Shown here piece after piece: positions 6,837 to 14,816 of a stretch of DNA of 32,020 nucleotides. The stretch comes from Mesorhizobium sp. WSM3626 (GTDB taxonomy: Bacteria > Pseudomonadota > Alphaproteobacteria > Rhizobiales > Rhizobiaceae). The first letter of the stretch is position 1. Each line of letters starts with the position of its first letter. Made by a program: the position numbers and the translations under genes. The notes below the pieces were generated by a model, which searched no databases, was not told the DNA's origin, and was given only the letters and a program-made list of their open reading frames with translations. The stretch covers positions 1 to 32,020 of the forward strand of contig NZ_AZUY01000063.1 in assembly GCF_000513935.1 (NCBI RefSeq), in the 5' to 3' direction.

Positions 6837-7631
6837 TCAGTGCGAGAAATGATGCAAGGCAATGGCCGAGGCGGCAGCGACGTTCAAGCTGTCGAAGCCT
6901 TTCGACATGGTGATCCGTACCGTTTGCAAGCGGGCAAGCAGGCTTTCGGGCAGGCCTTCACCCTCGGTGCCGAGATAGAGCGCCAGCCGCTCGCCGCGCG
7001 GTGCATGGCGTATGTCGATTCGCCCGCGCGGTGACAGTGCGAACTGGTCATAGCCCCGCCGATCGAGACCCGCCGTGAATTCCGGCGTGTCGGTGAAGGA
7101 CGCGAAAGGGATCTTGAGCGCGGCGCCGACCGAAACCCGGATCGCCTTGCGGTACAGCGGGTCGCAGCATGTCGTGTCCATCAGCACCGCGTCGGCGCCG
7201 AAAGCGGCGGCATTGCGGAAGATCGAACCCATATTGTCATGGTTGGCGATGCCGACAAGCACGACGACCAGAGCTTGGGCGGGCAAGGCATCCAGCAATG
7301 AGGCGGCCGGGTGCGGTGCTTCCTTGCGGCCGATGGCCAGGATGCCGCGATGCATATGGAATCCGGCAATCGCGTCCATCACCGCACCGGCGACGACGTA
7401 GACCGGCAGGTCCGCTTGTGCCTTGCGCAGCATGTCCTCCAGGCCGCCAAGCCTGTTTTCCAGGATCAGGATGGATTCGGCGCTGAAGCGGCGCGACGAC
7501 AAAAGCAGGTCGAGCACCACCTTGCCTTCGGCGACGAAACGGCTTTGCCGGCCCGCCAGATCGCGCTCGCGGATATCGAGATAGGCAGCGACACGCGGGT
7601 CGCGTGGATCGTCGATGCGAATTGGGTCCAT
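6837..7631 (-). CDS. TrmH-family (SPOUT) RNA 2'-O-methyltransferase
   Basis: The 264-residue protein shows the three SPOUT motifs: motif 1 GIANHDNMGSIFRNAAAFGA, motif 2 YLGTEGEGLPESLL and motif 3 ITMSKGFDSLNVAAASAIAL. These form the trefoil knot that binds S-adenosylmethionine, and the motif 1 Asn and Arg are the usual catalytic residues. An N-terminal substrate-binding domain precedes (about 1-110). Members methylate ribose in rRNA or tRNA, and the exact target cannot be told. I chose the ATG at 7631. An in-frame start at 7649 is also possible, and neither has a strong ribosome-binding site. A terminator hairpin separates it from the upstream regulator gene. Confidence 0.9.
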   Translation of the reverse strand: MDPIRIDDPRDPRVAAYLDIRERDLAGRQSRFVAEGKVVLDLLLSSRRFSAESILILENRLGGLEDMLRKAQADLPVYVVAGAVMDAIAGFHMHRGILAIGRKEAPHPAASLLDALPAQALVVVLVGIANHDNMGSIFRNAAAFGADAVLMDTTCCDPLYRKAIRVSVGAALKIPFASFTDTPEFTAGLDRRGYDQFALSPRGRIDIRHAPRGERLALYLGTEGEGLPESLLARLQTVRITMSKGFDSLNVAAASAIALHHFSH

Positions 7632-7657
7632 GTCTCGCTCAACAATCATGTCCCGCT

Positions 7658-7709
7658 TAACAATAAAGAGCGTGGCTCGTGTGCCGGGAAAGACACACGA
7701 GCCACGCTC
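7658..7709 (-). terminator. Very long perfect-stem terminator of the ArsR-type gene
   Basis: A perfect 16-bp inverted repeat (7668-7683 with 7694-7709, GAGCGTGGCTCGTGTG and its complement) has a 10-base loop. On the minus strand it is followed by TTTATTG. It begins about 40 bases past the stop of the ArsR-type gene and ends just before the methyltransferase gene, so it probably ends the regulator transcript. Confidence 0.8.
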
Positions 7710-7750
7710 CGGAAATCGTCAGCGAGGTAAGCGGCCGCGGCAGCGTGCGG

Positions 7751-8119
7751 TCAAGTCCCGGCGCGGCGCAACCTCTGCGCCATCTGGGACAGATCTTCCT
7801 TGCCGCTGCCGAAAATGCCATCCAGCATGGTGAGCAGTTCGCGCACCGCATCGGATTTGCAGGAATAGTAGATCATCTGACGATCGCGCCGGGTGTCCAC
7901 GATGTCGAGCGCCCGCAACTTGGCTAGGTGCTGCGAGAGAGCGGATTGGCTGAGCATCACCTTTTCGGCGATGGCGCCGACCGACATTTCACCGTCGATC
8001 AGATAGCTCATGATCAACAGCCGTTTTTCGTTGCCCATCAGCATCAGAAATTCGGCAGCCGATTCGGCGTTGGCGATTAGCTTTGTCGAGACCATTGATG
8101 CCCCATGCTGTTTGCTCAT
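7751..8119 (-). CDS. ArsR-family regulator, NolR-like
   Basis: The 122-residue winged-helix protein has the ArsR fold with recognition helix LSQSALSQHLAKLRAL and wing DTRRDRQMIYYSC. This arrangement closely resembles rhizobial NolR, a repressor of nodulation and other genes, and lacks the metal-binding cysteine box (ELCVCDL) of metal sensors. A TTG start at 8122 and an ATG at 8095 are alternatives, and I chose the ATG at 8119. The gene stands alone, with a strong terminator behind it and a regulatory-looking gap upstream. It could equally be a general NolR/BigR-type redox or sulfide regulator. Target genes are not evident. Confidence 0.85.
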   Translation of the reverse strand: MSKQHGASMVSTKLIANAESAAEFLMLMGNEKRLLIMSYLIDGEMSVGAIAEKVMLSQSALSQHLAKLRALDIVDTRRDRQMIYYSCKSDAVRELLTMLDGIFGSGKEDLSQMAQRLRRAGT

Positions 8120-8157
8120 CAAGGCGCCATGGGGGCAATGGTGCCTGAATCCATAAA

Positions 8158-8263
8158 TTCACTTGTGAAGGTGCCAACGAGTCAGCACCACATCTAAGCC
8201 TAGAACATTTCTTTCAAATCTCAAGCGTTGCTTTTGATCAAATGCAATTTAGTCGCACCTTAT
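8158..8263. promoter_or_regulatory. Control region upstream of the NolR-like gene
   Basis: The 140-bp gap holds a perfect 12-bp palindrome TTCACTTGTGAA (8158-8169) about 40 bases before the start. TTTAG-N9-AT (8248-8263) fits the published NolR consensus (A/T)TTAG-N9-A(T/A), though such a loose motif also arises by chance. Autoregulation is possible. Confidence 0.35.
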
Positions 8264-9027
8264 ATCTCCGATGCGGCCCTGCCGGCCCTGGCCATGGCAA
8301 TCAGAGCGGGACGCAATTCCGACACCATTACCAATGGTTGTGGAAAAAATACCCGGCAAATATTGTCTCCCGACACCAGATCGATGCCTTCGGCGTCCAA
8401 ACCGGCAATGGTCCAGCCGTCGCCGAGTGCCTTGGCGAAATGACGGGCGTAGACGGCGATCGCATCGAGATGGTCCGCATTCATGTGCTCGACGGCCGAT
8501 TGTTCGCTTCCGGCGAGTTCCTCGATGATGGGCCCAATGGTGAGAAGGTCGAGCCGTTCGAGCTGATAGGCCTTGCCGAAGCCGCCGTTGAGGCTGGCGT
8601 GTTGCGGCTCAAGGCGAAAGATCGAAAAGTCGCCGAGCCCGGCATAGAGGCTCGCCTTGGGATTGTGGTTGAGATAGCGGCGCTCGGCACGGGCATGCGC
8701 CTGCGAGCCGCGCTCCAGCCGCGATGCCTGGCAGGCCAGCGTCAGCCGCGGATGCGCCAGCGGATCGCCTTTGCCGGGCTCGCCGAGCAGCAGGGAACAG
8801 CGCGGATCGGCAAGCAGGGCTGACGTGTGCGCCGCGAGCATCGACACCAGGACAAGCGGTGCGCCATCGATGTCGGTGGCTATGCCGACCCGGCTCGCCA
8901 GTGGCGATCCGGTCCTTGGTTCCAGCACCGCCAGGGCGCCGAAGCGGGCGCTGCGCAGAAGCGTTTTCGCCAACCGGATCGCCTCGGCGTCGGTCTCGCG
9001 GATCACATTCTTCTTCCGGTCGCCCAA
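8260..9027 (-). CDS. HugZ-family heme utilisation / PNPOx-like protein
   Basis: The 255-residue protein has an N-terminal split beta-barrel of the pyridoxamine-5'-phosphate-oxidase type (about 15-165) and a C-terminal DUF2470 domain (EHMNADHLDAIAVYARHF, about 180-250). This is the arrangement of the HugZ family, in which several members bind or degrade heme. The conserved C-terminal MNADH histidine region is present. The start is a TTG at 9027 with AGGACGAG upstream. No ATG gives a full N-terminus. No heme-uptake genes lie nearby, so a heme role is family knowledge only. A general flavin or heme-binding role is an alternative. Confidence 0.85.
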   Translation of the reverse strand: MGDRKKNVIRETDAEAIRLAKTLLRSARFGALAVLEPRTGSPLASRVGIATDIDGAPLVLVSMLAAHTSALLADPRCSLLLGEPGKGDPLAHPRLTLACQASRLERGSQAHARAERRYLNHNPKASLYAGLGDFSIFRLEPQHASLNGGFGKAYQLERLDLLTIGPIIEELAGSEQSAVEHMNADHLDAIAVYARHFAKALGDGWTIAGLDAEGIDLVSGDNICRVFFPQPLVMVSELRPALIAMARAGRAASEI

Positions 9028-9109
9028 GGTTCTCGTCCTGCTAAGTTGATTTCCTTATTCCACTTATCAGCCGACGTGCCGAACTTGGCAGGGGGAGGCA
9101 CCCGCCGCA

Positions 9110-9128
9110 TTTCGCACCTTTGGGCGAC
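9110..9128. repeat. 19-bp intergenic repeat copy A (partner at 31309-31327)
   Basis: TTCGCACCTTTGGGCGACA matches the copy at 31309-31327 at 18 of 19 positions. Both copies lie just past the stop codon of a minus-strand gene at the same distance. This copy lacks the opposite hairpin arm found at 31298-31304. Confidence 0.5.
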
Positions 9129-9133
9129 ACGCC

Positions 9134-9895
9134 CTATTTCGGCGCCATGCGGATGGCGCCGTCGAGGCGGATGGTCTCGCCGTTCAGCATCTGGTTTTCG
9201 ACAATGTGCAGGGCAAGCGCGGCATATTCGGATGGTTCGCCGAGGCGGGACGGGAAGGGCACGGCGGCGCCCAGCGAATCCTGCACTTCCTGCGGCATGC
9301 CGGCCATCATCGGCGTCTTGAAAATGCCGGGCGCGATGGTACAGACCCGGATGCCGGAACGGGCGAGATCACGCGCCACCGGCAGCGTCATGCCGACCAC
9401 GCCGCCCTTGGAGGCGGAATAGGCCGCCTGGCCGATCTGCCCGTCATAGGCGGCGACCGAGGCGGTGTTGACGATGACGCCGCGCTCGCCGCCCTGCAGC
9501 GGCTCGAGTTTCGCGGCGCGGTCGGCAACCAGGCGGATCATATTGAAGGTGCCGATCAGATTGACCTCGATCACCTTGCGGTATTGGTCGAGCGGATGGG
9601 GTCCATCCTTGCCGATCGTCTTCACCCCGATGGCGATGCCGGCGCAATTGACCAGAATGCGCGGCTCGCCCAGCCTGGCTGCGACATCGGCGAGGGCGGC
9701 GGCGCCATTGTCGGCACTTGCAACATCGCACTGGACGGCGATGCCGCCGAGCTCGGCAGCAACCTTGGCCGCGCGCTCAATGCCGACATCGAGGATGGCG
9801 ACGCGGGCCCCTTTGGCGGCAAGCGCGCGAGCGGTCGCCTCGCCGAGGCCGGAGCCGCCGCCGGTCACGATCGCGATCTGGCCGTTGGGGGTCAT
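9134..9895 (-). CDS. Type II 3-hydroxyacyl-CoA dehydrogenase-like SDR
   Basis: The 253-residue short-chain dehydrogenase has the cofactor motif TGGGSGLG, the NCAG motif and the catalytic Ser (NTASVAAYDGQIGQ), Tyr and Lys (YSASK). The long insertion around GPHPLDQYRKVIEVNLIGTF and the segment VARDLARSGIRVCTIAPGIF are typical of the HSD10 (type II 3-hydroxyacyl-CoA dehydrogenase) group. These oxidise 3-hydroxyacyl-CoA with NAD+ in fatty acid or branched-chain amino acid breakdown. The ATG at 9895 follows AGGAAGGA. The longer frame to 9973 is not supported. No beta-oxidation partner genes are adjacent. Confidence 0.9.
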   Translation of the reverse strand: MTPNGQIAIVTGGGSGLGEATARALAAKGARVAILDVGIERAAKVAAELGGIAVQCDVASADNGAAALADVAARLGEPRILVNCAGIAIGVKTIGKDGPHPLDQYRKVIEVNLIGTFNMIRLVADRAAKLEPLQGGERGVIVNTASVAAYDGQIGQAAYSASKGGVVGMTLPVARDLARSGIRVCTIAPGIFKTPMMAGMPQEVQDSLGAAVPFPSRLGEPSEYAALALHIVENQMLNGETIRLDGAIRMAPK

Positions 9896-10041
9896 GGCGT
9901 CATCCTTCCTGTGAGTATGGGCTTTTCCATGAAAACAGGGACGGATCAGGCCCGGATCGACCGACAAGGTCAAGATGGAGCAGTTCGCCGTCTTGCAGAA
10001 ACGGCGAACTGCGGAACCCGTTCATACCTTCCTGGAACTGC

Positions 10042-10566
10042 CTAGGCGTGCTCGGCGACCCTGGCCTGGCTGGCGTGACCGACCTCGCCCATGAGCCTGG
10101 CAACCGCGCCCGGCGTGATCTCGTGCGACAAAAGGCGGTCGAGGTCGACAGGCCTCGGCATCGAGATCTGGCCGCGTGGAATGCGCTTGAAGCCAAGCGG
10201 CCCGTAATAGGGCTCGTCGCCGACCAGCATCACGGCGGGCGCACCGGCCTTGGCGGCCGCTTCCAGCGCGATTGCCACCAGCCGGCGGCCGATGCCGAGA
10301 TTCTTGAAGGCGGGCCGCACCGCGAGCGGCCCAAGCATCAGCGCCCGGCCGGCACCGGCAGCAATGCGCGTCATACGCACCGAGGCGACGACGAGATCGC
10401 CGTCGACCGCGACAAAGGACAGCGCGCGCTCGTGGCCACCGGCCTCGCGGATCTTGTAGGCGGCCAGCACGAAACGGCCGGGGCCGAAGGCCTCGTCGTT
10501 AATGGCTTCGATTTCAGGATCGTGCGCCGGAGTTTCCGGCAGGTACTTCACGTCGGCAAGGCTCAT
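10042..10566 (-). CDS. GNAT-family N-acetyltransferase
   Basis: The 174-residue protein has the acetyl-CoA-binding motif of the GNAT fold (LGPLAVRPAFKNLGIGRRL, with the GxG-type loop) and the downstream VMLVGDEPYYGPLGFKRI strand-helix seen in the YhbS-like group. It presumably acetylates a small molecule or protein amine in the cytoplasm. I chose the ATG at 10566 (MSLADVKYL), and an in-frame start at 10665 would add a non-conserved leader. The substrate is unknown and the neighbours give no clue. Confidence 0.88.
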   Translation of the reverse strand: MSLADVKYLPETPAHDPEIEAINDEAFGPGRFVLAAYKIREAGGHERALSFVAVDGDLVVASVRMTRIAAGAGRALMLGPLAVRPAFKNLGIGRRLVAIALEAAAKAGAPAVMLVGDEPYYGPLGFKRIPRGQISMPRPVDLDRLLSHEITPGAVARLMGEVGHASQARVAEHA

Positions 10567-10833
10567 GGTCGTTGCGTTCCGGTAGAGGAGGAAAGGTTGC
10601 TGCAAACGGCAGCATTCGCCAGTCAGCGCTTCATCAAGCGCGGGCGCCCTTTCGTCGTCGGTCAAACCGGATCAAGGCAAAGTCGAACATGCGGAGTGTC
10701 CGCTAGCATCAATTTTCGCCCGCCGCAATCGACGCCTTCGCTGGCCCTACCGATTGACGATCTGTTCAGCCCTGGATGATTTCCGCCTTGCCGCATCGCG
10801 CCCTACATGACGGGAAACGCGAAAGGACAATTC

Positions 10834-11826
10834 ATGGGATTGCTCGTCGATGGCAAATGGCAGGACCGCTGGTACGACACGAAAAACAGTGGCGGCAAGT
10901 TCGTGCGGGCGCAGTCGCAGTGGCGCGACTGGATCACGCGCGACGGCACACCGGCCGGAGGCCGCAGCCGCGGCTTCAAGGCGGAGCCCGGCCGCTATCA
11001 CCTCTATGTCTCGCTCGCCTGTCCTTGGGCGCACCGGACGCTGATCTTTCGCGCGCTGAAGAAGCTGAACGCCATTATTTCGGTATCGGTGGTGCATCAT
11101 TTCATGGGTGCTGATGGCTGGACGTTCCTGGCCGAGGACGGTGCGACAGGGGACACGCTCTACGGCCTCGACTTCCTGCACCAGATCTATACCAAGGCCG
11201 ATCCGGCCTATTCGGGCCGGGTGACGGTGCCGGTGCTATGGGACAAAAAGGAACAGACTATCGTCTCCAACGAATCCTCCGAGATCATTCGGATGCTCAA
11301 TTCAGCCTTCGACGAATGGGGCGATGCCAGCCTCGATTTCTACCCGGAAGCCTTGCGTGGCGAGATCGACGCGGTTAACGCGCTGGTTTATCCCGCCGTC
11401 AACAATGGCGTCTATCGCGCCGGTTTCGCCACCACGCAAACGGCCTATGAGGAGGCGTTCGGCGAGCTGTTTTCGACGCTCGATGCGCTGGAAGATCGCC
11501 TTTCCAGGCAACGCTATCTGGTTGGTGACCGCATTACCGAGGCCGACTGGCGGCTGTTCACCACTCTGGTGCGCTTCGACCCGGTCTATGTCGGCCACTT
11601 CAAGTGCAACCTGCGCCGCATCGCCGACTATCCGAACCTGTCGAACTATCTGCGCGACCTCTATCAGGTGCCTGGTGTCGCCGAGACGGTGAACCTGCAC
11701 CACATCAAGGCGCATTATTACGCCAGTCACGAGACCATCAATCCGACCCGGATCATACCGGTCGGGCCGGCGCTCGACTATGGTGCGCGGCACGATCGGG
11801 GGCGGTTCAGGAAGGCCGCAGCCTGA
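10834..11826 (+). CDS. Glutathionyl-hydroquinone reductase (xi-class GST)
   Basis: The 330-residue protein is a xi-class glutathione transferase like E. coli YqjG, yeast Ecm4 and PcpF. The thioredoxin-fold N-domain carries the catalytic Cys63 in LACPWAHR, and the helical C-domain has VGDRITEADWRLFTTLVRFD and HHIKAHYYASH, all hallmarks of the family. It reduces glutathionyl-hydroquinones with glutathione, protecting the cell from quinone adducts. The ATG at 10834 follows AAGGA at seven bases. The in-frame ATG at 10807 lacks such a site. TTGACG at 10754-10759 could be part of the promoter. It converges on the NUDIX gene with one base between the stop codons. Confidence 0.95.
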   Translation: MGLLVDGKWQDRWYDTKNSGGKFVRAQSQWRDWITRDGTPAGGRSRGFKAEPGRYHLYVSLACPWAHRTLIFRALKKLNAIISVSVVHHFMGADGWTFLAEDGATGDTLYGLDFLHQIYTKADPAYSGRVTVPVLWDKKEQTIVSNESSEIIRMLNSAFDEWGDASLDFYPEALRGEIDAVNALVYPAVNNGVYRAGFATTQTAYEEAFGELFSTLDALEDRLSRQRYLVGDRITEADWRLFTTLVRFDPVYVGHFKCNLRRIADYPNLSNYLRDLYQVPGVAETVNLHHIKAHYYASHETINPTRIIPVGPALDYGARHDRGRFRKAAA

Positions 11827-11827
11827 C

Positions 11828-12325
11828 CTACCAGTAAGCCGATGCCGGCTCGCCCCTAAAAACCTCAGCGATCCGGCGCAGCGTTGCCGGCGTCGTGCTT
11901 TCCGGCAAGCGATCGAGCGGGAAAAAGCCGGCCTCGGCGATTTCATGGTCGGGCAGTTTCGGCGCGGTTTGGCTGAAATGCTCGACCAGGTAGAAGCCGA
12001 CATGGTCGCGGGGGCTGGCGCGGCGATTGAAATGCATCGATCTGAACACCGGTGGCGCGGCCAGCGCGATGTTGCCTTCCTCGGCGAGTTCGCGGGCCAG
12101 CGCCTCGGTCATCGTCTCCCCGATCTCGACGCCGCCGCCGGGAAGCTGCCAGCCCGGCACATAGGTGTGGCGAATGAGGAAGACGGAATTGTTGGCGGCA
12201 TCGTGGATCAGGCCGCGCACACCGAGCGTCATCGGCCGCCGCAGCACGAAATAGAGATGGAACAGCCGGGCCCTGAAACCCGGCCAGCCGCTCTGGCGGA
12301 ACGGAGCCTCCTCATCGGTCGCCAT
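11828..12325 (-). CDS. NUDIX hydrolase
   Basis: The 165-residue protein has a NUDIX box running from GGVEIGETMTEALA to RELAEEGNI. The catalytic REL-x-EE core is intact, but the Gly just before the last hydrophobic residue is Asn. The box hydrolyses nucleoside diphosphates linked to another group. The substrate is not predictable. The start ATG at 12325 has a poor ribosome-binding site. The gene is divergent from the metallophosphoesterase across about 50 bp. Confidence 0.9.
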   Translation of the reverse strand: MATDEEAPFRQSGWPGFRARLFHLYFVLRRPMTLGVRGLIHDAANNSVFLIRHTYVPGWQLPGGGVEIGETMTEALARELAEEGNIALAAPPVFRSMHFNRRASPRDHVGFYLVEHFSQTAPKLPDHEIAEAGFFPLDRLPESTTPATLRRIAEVFRGEPASAYW

Positions 12326-12378
12326 CAGTAGCGAAACCGTGGGTGGAAAGCCGCGTGCGCGTCGCCTATGAAGGAGGA

Positions 12379-13308
12379 ATGTTCAGGCTCGCGCATATTT
12401 CCGATGTCCATCTGGGGCCGCTCCCCGATGTATCCTATCGCGATCTCGCGTCCAAGCGCGTGCTCGGCTATGTCAACTGGCAGCGCAATCGCCGCCGCCA
12501 CATGCACGATGCCGTCATCGATGCCATCGTCGCGGACATCAAGGCGCAAAACCCGGACCATCTCGCCGTCACCGGCGACCTCGTCAACCTTGCGCTCGAC
12601 GGCGAGATCGAGATGGCCAAACACTGGCTCGAGACGCTTGGGGCGCCGCATGACGTTTCGGTCGTGCCGGGAAACCATGATGCCTATGTGCCCGGTGCCT
12701 TCGACAAGATCTGCCGGTCATGGGCGGCGTGGATGAGCGGCGACGGTGTCAACACGCCGGTCGACCGCAATGCCTTCCCCTATCTGCGCGTACGCGGCAA
12801 TGTCGCGCTGATCGGCGTCTCGACGGCGCGCGCCACGGCGCCCTTCATGGCCAATGGTTTCTTCATGGAGGAGCAGGCGTCTCGGCTCGGCAAGATCCTC
12901 GAGAGCACGGCGAAGCAGGGGCTGTTCCGCGCGATCATGATCCATCACCCGCCGGTGCGGGGCGCCGTCTCCCAGCACAAGCGGCTGTTCGGCATCGCCC
13001 GCTTCCACAAGATCGTCCGCCGCCACGGCGCGGAGCTTGTGCTGCACGGCCATTCGCATCTGCCATCGCTGTTCCAGATCGGGCTCCGCGGCGCGAAGGT
13101 CCCGTTCGTCGGCGTCGCCGCCGCCGGCCAGGCACCGGGCGGCAAACATCCCGCCGCGCAGTACAATCTGTTCGAGATCGACGGCGAAAAGGGAAACTGG
13201 CGCATCCACCTGACGCGGCGCGGCTTAACCGGACCGTCGCTACCGCCTGCCGATCTGCAGACCCTGGAGCTCGGTGTCGAGGCCGACGCGGCTATGGCCG
13301 CCAGTTGA
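12379..13308 (+). CDS. Calcineurin-like metallophosphoesterase
   Basis: The 309-residue protein has all five metal-binding motifs of the calcineurin-type phosphoesterase fold: SDVHLG, TGDLVN, PGNHDAY, HHPPV and HGHSH. It should bind two metals and hydrolyse a phosphomono- or diester. The closest known types are cyclic-nucleotide phosphodiesterases and UDP-diacylglucosamine hydrolases, and neither can be assigned. The ATG at 12379 matches the family start. AAGGAGGA lies directly before it with almost no spacing, so a GTG at 12343 remains possible. The end overlaps the convergent gene by 17 bases. Confidence 0.9.
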   Translation: MFRLAHISDVHLGPLPDVSYRDLASKRVLGYVNWQRNRRRHMHDAVIDAIVADIKAQNPDHLAVTGDLVNLALDGEIEMAKHWLETLGAPHDVSVVPGNHDAYVPGAFDKICRSWAAWMSGDGVNTPVDRNAFPYLRVRGNVALIGVSTARATAPFMANGFFMEEQASRLGKILESTAKQGLFRAIMIHHPPVRGAVSQHKRLFGIARFHKIVRRHGAELVLHGHSHLPSLFQIGLRGAKVPFVGVAAAGQAPGGKHPAAQYNLFEIDGEKGNWRIHLTRRGLTGPSLPPADLQTLELGVEADAAMAAS

Positions 13309-13906
13309 GAACCATGGCCGCGAGGCGGTCCCAGAACAGCGCAGCCGACACCGCGAGACCAACCAGTCCGCCGGCGGCGATCAGCCCAAGGCCGGACAGG
13401 AAGGCCGACCAGCCCCTGCCTTGCGCCGACGCTCGCAGTGGCGGCTCGGCTTCCGCGACCTTGGCGCGTCTCATGCCGGCGACCGCCGCCTCGACGCCAC
13501 CCTCCATCATCCTCCGGCGCTCGACGATGCGCTCGGCGACATAACGCGTCACGGAATCGGCGACAGGTTTCATCTCGGTCGATTCGGCAAGCACGACCCG
13601 GCCAACGCGTGTGTCCTTGAGGAAGCGGTAGGTGCGGCGGTCGCGCCCCATCGCGACATGGCTGACGGCGTCGATCCACAGGCGCGGCTGTAGCCCCGAG
13701 GAGACGACAAAGTCGAAATTGTCCATGTCGGCTGGAACATCGGCAAAGACGGGTGCGAGGTCCGCGGCCAGGAGGTCGAGGCGCATGCGGTGCGCCTCGC
13801 GCATGTCGACGACGACATCGTCGCGGTCAGCGAAGGCGTTCTTCACGTCACGGATGGCGTCTGACAGTTTGCTTGATGGATCGAAGTTCTCGCCTGCGTC
13901 CTTCAT
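13292..13906 (-). CDS. Hypothetical tail-anchored membrane protein behind a CtrA box
   Basis: I do not recognise the family. The 204-residue protein has a soluble, charged N-terminal part (1-165) with an FVVSSGLQPRLWIDAVSHVA stretch and an arginine-rich segment (ERIVERRRMMEGG). A single membrane segment near the C-terminus (about 172-194, FLSGLGLIAAGGLVGLAVSAALF) precedes a short tail. That topology suggests tail anchoring with the bulk in the cytoplasm. The ATG at 13906 follows GAGG at nine bases. An ATG at 13936 lies inside the CtrA box and is less likely. The 3' end overlaps the convergent metallophosphoesterase gene by 17 bases. Cell-cycle control by CtrA is inferred from the box. Confidence 0.75.
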   Translation of the reverse strand: MKDAGENFDPSSKLSDAIRDVKNAFADRDDVVVDMREAHRMRLDLLAADLAPVFADVPADMDNFDFVVSSGLQPRLWIDAVSHVAMGRDRRTYRFLKDTRVGRVVLAESTEMKPVADSVTRYVAERIVERRRMMEGGVEAAVAGMRRAKVAEAEPPLRASAQGRGWSAFLSGLGLIAAGGLVGLAVSAALFWDRLAAMVLNWRP

Positions 13907-13929
13907 CGGCGTCGGCCTCGCGGGTTTGG

Positions 13930-13945
13930 TTAACATGCAGTTAAC
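13930..13945. promoter_or_regulatory. Perfect CtrA box
   Basis: TTAA-CATGCAG-TTAAC is a full match to TTAA-N7-TTAAC. On the minus strand it reads TTAA-N7-TTAACC, an even longer match. It lies 24-39 bases before the ATG of the minus-strand gene at 13906. That is so close that the site must overlap the core promoter, so activation from a very short leader or repression are both possible. Confidence 0.7.
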
Positions 13946-14015
13946 ACAGCCGCCGGCAAAATGCACTGGCGAGATCAAGGCGGGGAGGCGTCCGGGCGAG
14001 GTCGCGCGGGACGTG

Positions 14016-14816
14016 TCAACCGGTCGCGGCGAGTTTCGGACGCAAGGGCCTGGCGCGGCGGTTCATGTTGCGCCGGATGATCGTGGCAACCAGCCCAGGC
14101 GCCTCCTCGATCAGCATATGGCCAGCCCCCAGCACGTGGTGGACATGAAATTGCGCGGGCAGATTATCCGTGTGGGTAAAGGGCAGCACAGGGTCGTCGC
14201 TGCCCCATACCACCATCACCGGCATGGTCAGGGTGTACAACCGGTCGCGCGGGATGACACCCTGCCGGTCGTCGCTGGTCATGGCGGCAGCAATCTCGAT
14301 GAGTTTCTCCACCTGGCCAGGTCGCTCGCGCATGTCCGCAAGGGCGTCCACGGTGTGATCGATGGGCCGCGTCAGTGGTCCCGACATCGCAACGAGGCAC
14401 GCCCGGATGTCGGATGGGTCCCTCGCGGCGGCAAAGCGGCGCAACAGCGGGCCATTGATCTCGGCGCCGAAGCCGCCAGGCGCCAGAAGCGTCAGCGATG
14501 CCACCTTCTCGGGCTCGGCCAGCGCCATCAGCGCCGCCACCGCGCCGCCCATCGAGTGGCCCACCAGATGAACGCGCTTCAGAGATCGCGCGGTGAGATC
14601 GGCCAGGACGGCCCTTGCCGCCACCTTGGCCGGGCCGGCGCCGGGGAAATCAAGCGACAGCCCGTGCCCCGGCAAGTCATAAGCGAGTATGCGAGCGGCA
14701 GGCGACAGCGACGGGACCACTTCGTGCCAAATATCGTCGCAGCCGCCGAAACCATGCAGTAGGACGATGGTCTTCGAACCGGCACCTTGTTCGGTGGCAT
14801 GAAGCGATGAAATCAT
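14016..14816 (-). CDS. Alpha/beta-fold hydrolase
   Basis: The 266-residue protein has the alpha/beta hydrolase layout: oxyanion segment LLHGFGG, nucleophile elbow GHSMGG, acid region WGSDDPVLP and catalytic His in GAGHMLIEEAP. It resembles the hydrolase domain often linked to acetoin or 2-oxoacid systems and the general esterase group. The substrate is unknown. The ATG at 14816 has only a weak ribosome-binding site. TTGACT on the minus strand (14861-14866) could be a -35 element. It is upstream of the CtrA-box gene on the same strand but separated from it by the box, so the two are probably not one simple operon. Confidence 0.88.
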   Translation of the reverse strand: MISSLHATEQGAGSKTIVLLHGFGGCDDIWHEVVPSLSPAARILAYDLPGHGLSLDFPGAGPAKVAARAVLADLTARSLKRVHLVGHSMGGAVAALMALAEPEKVASLTLLAPGGFGAEINGPLLRRFAAARDPSDIRACLVAMSGPLTRPIDHTVDALADMRERPGQVEKLIEIAAAMTSDDRQGVIPRDRLYTLTMPVMVVWGSDDPVLPFTHTDNLPAQFHVHHVLGAGHMLIEEAPGLVATIIRRNMNRRARPLRPKLAATG

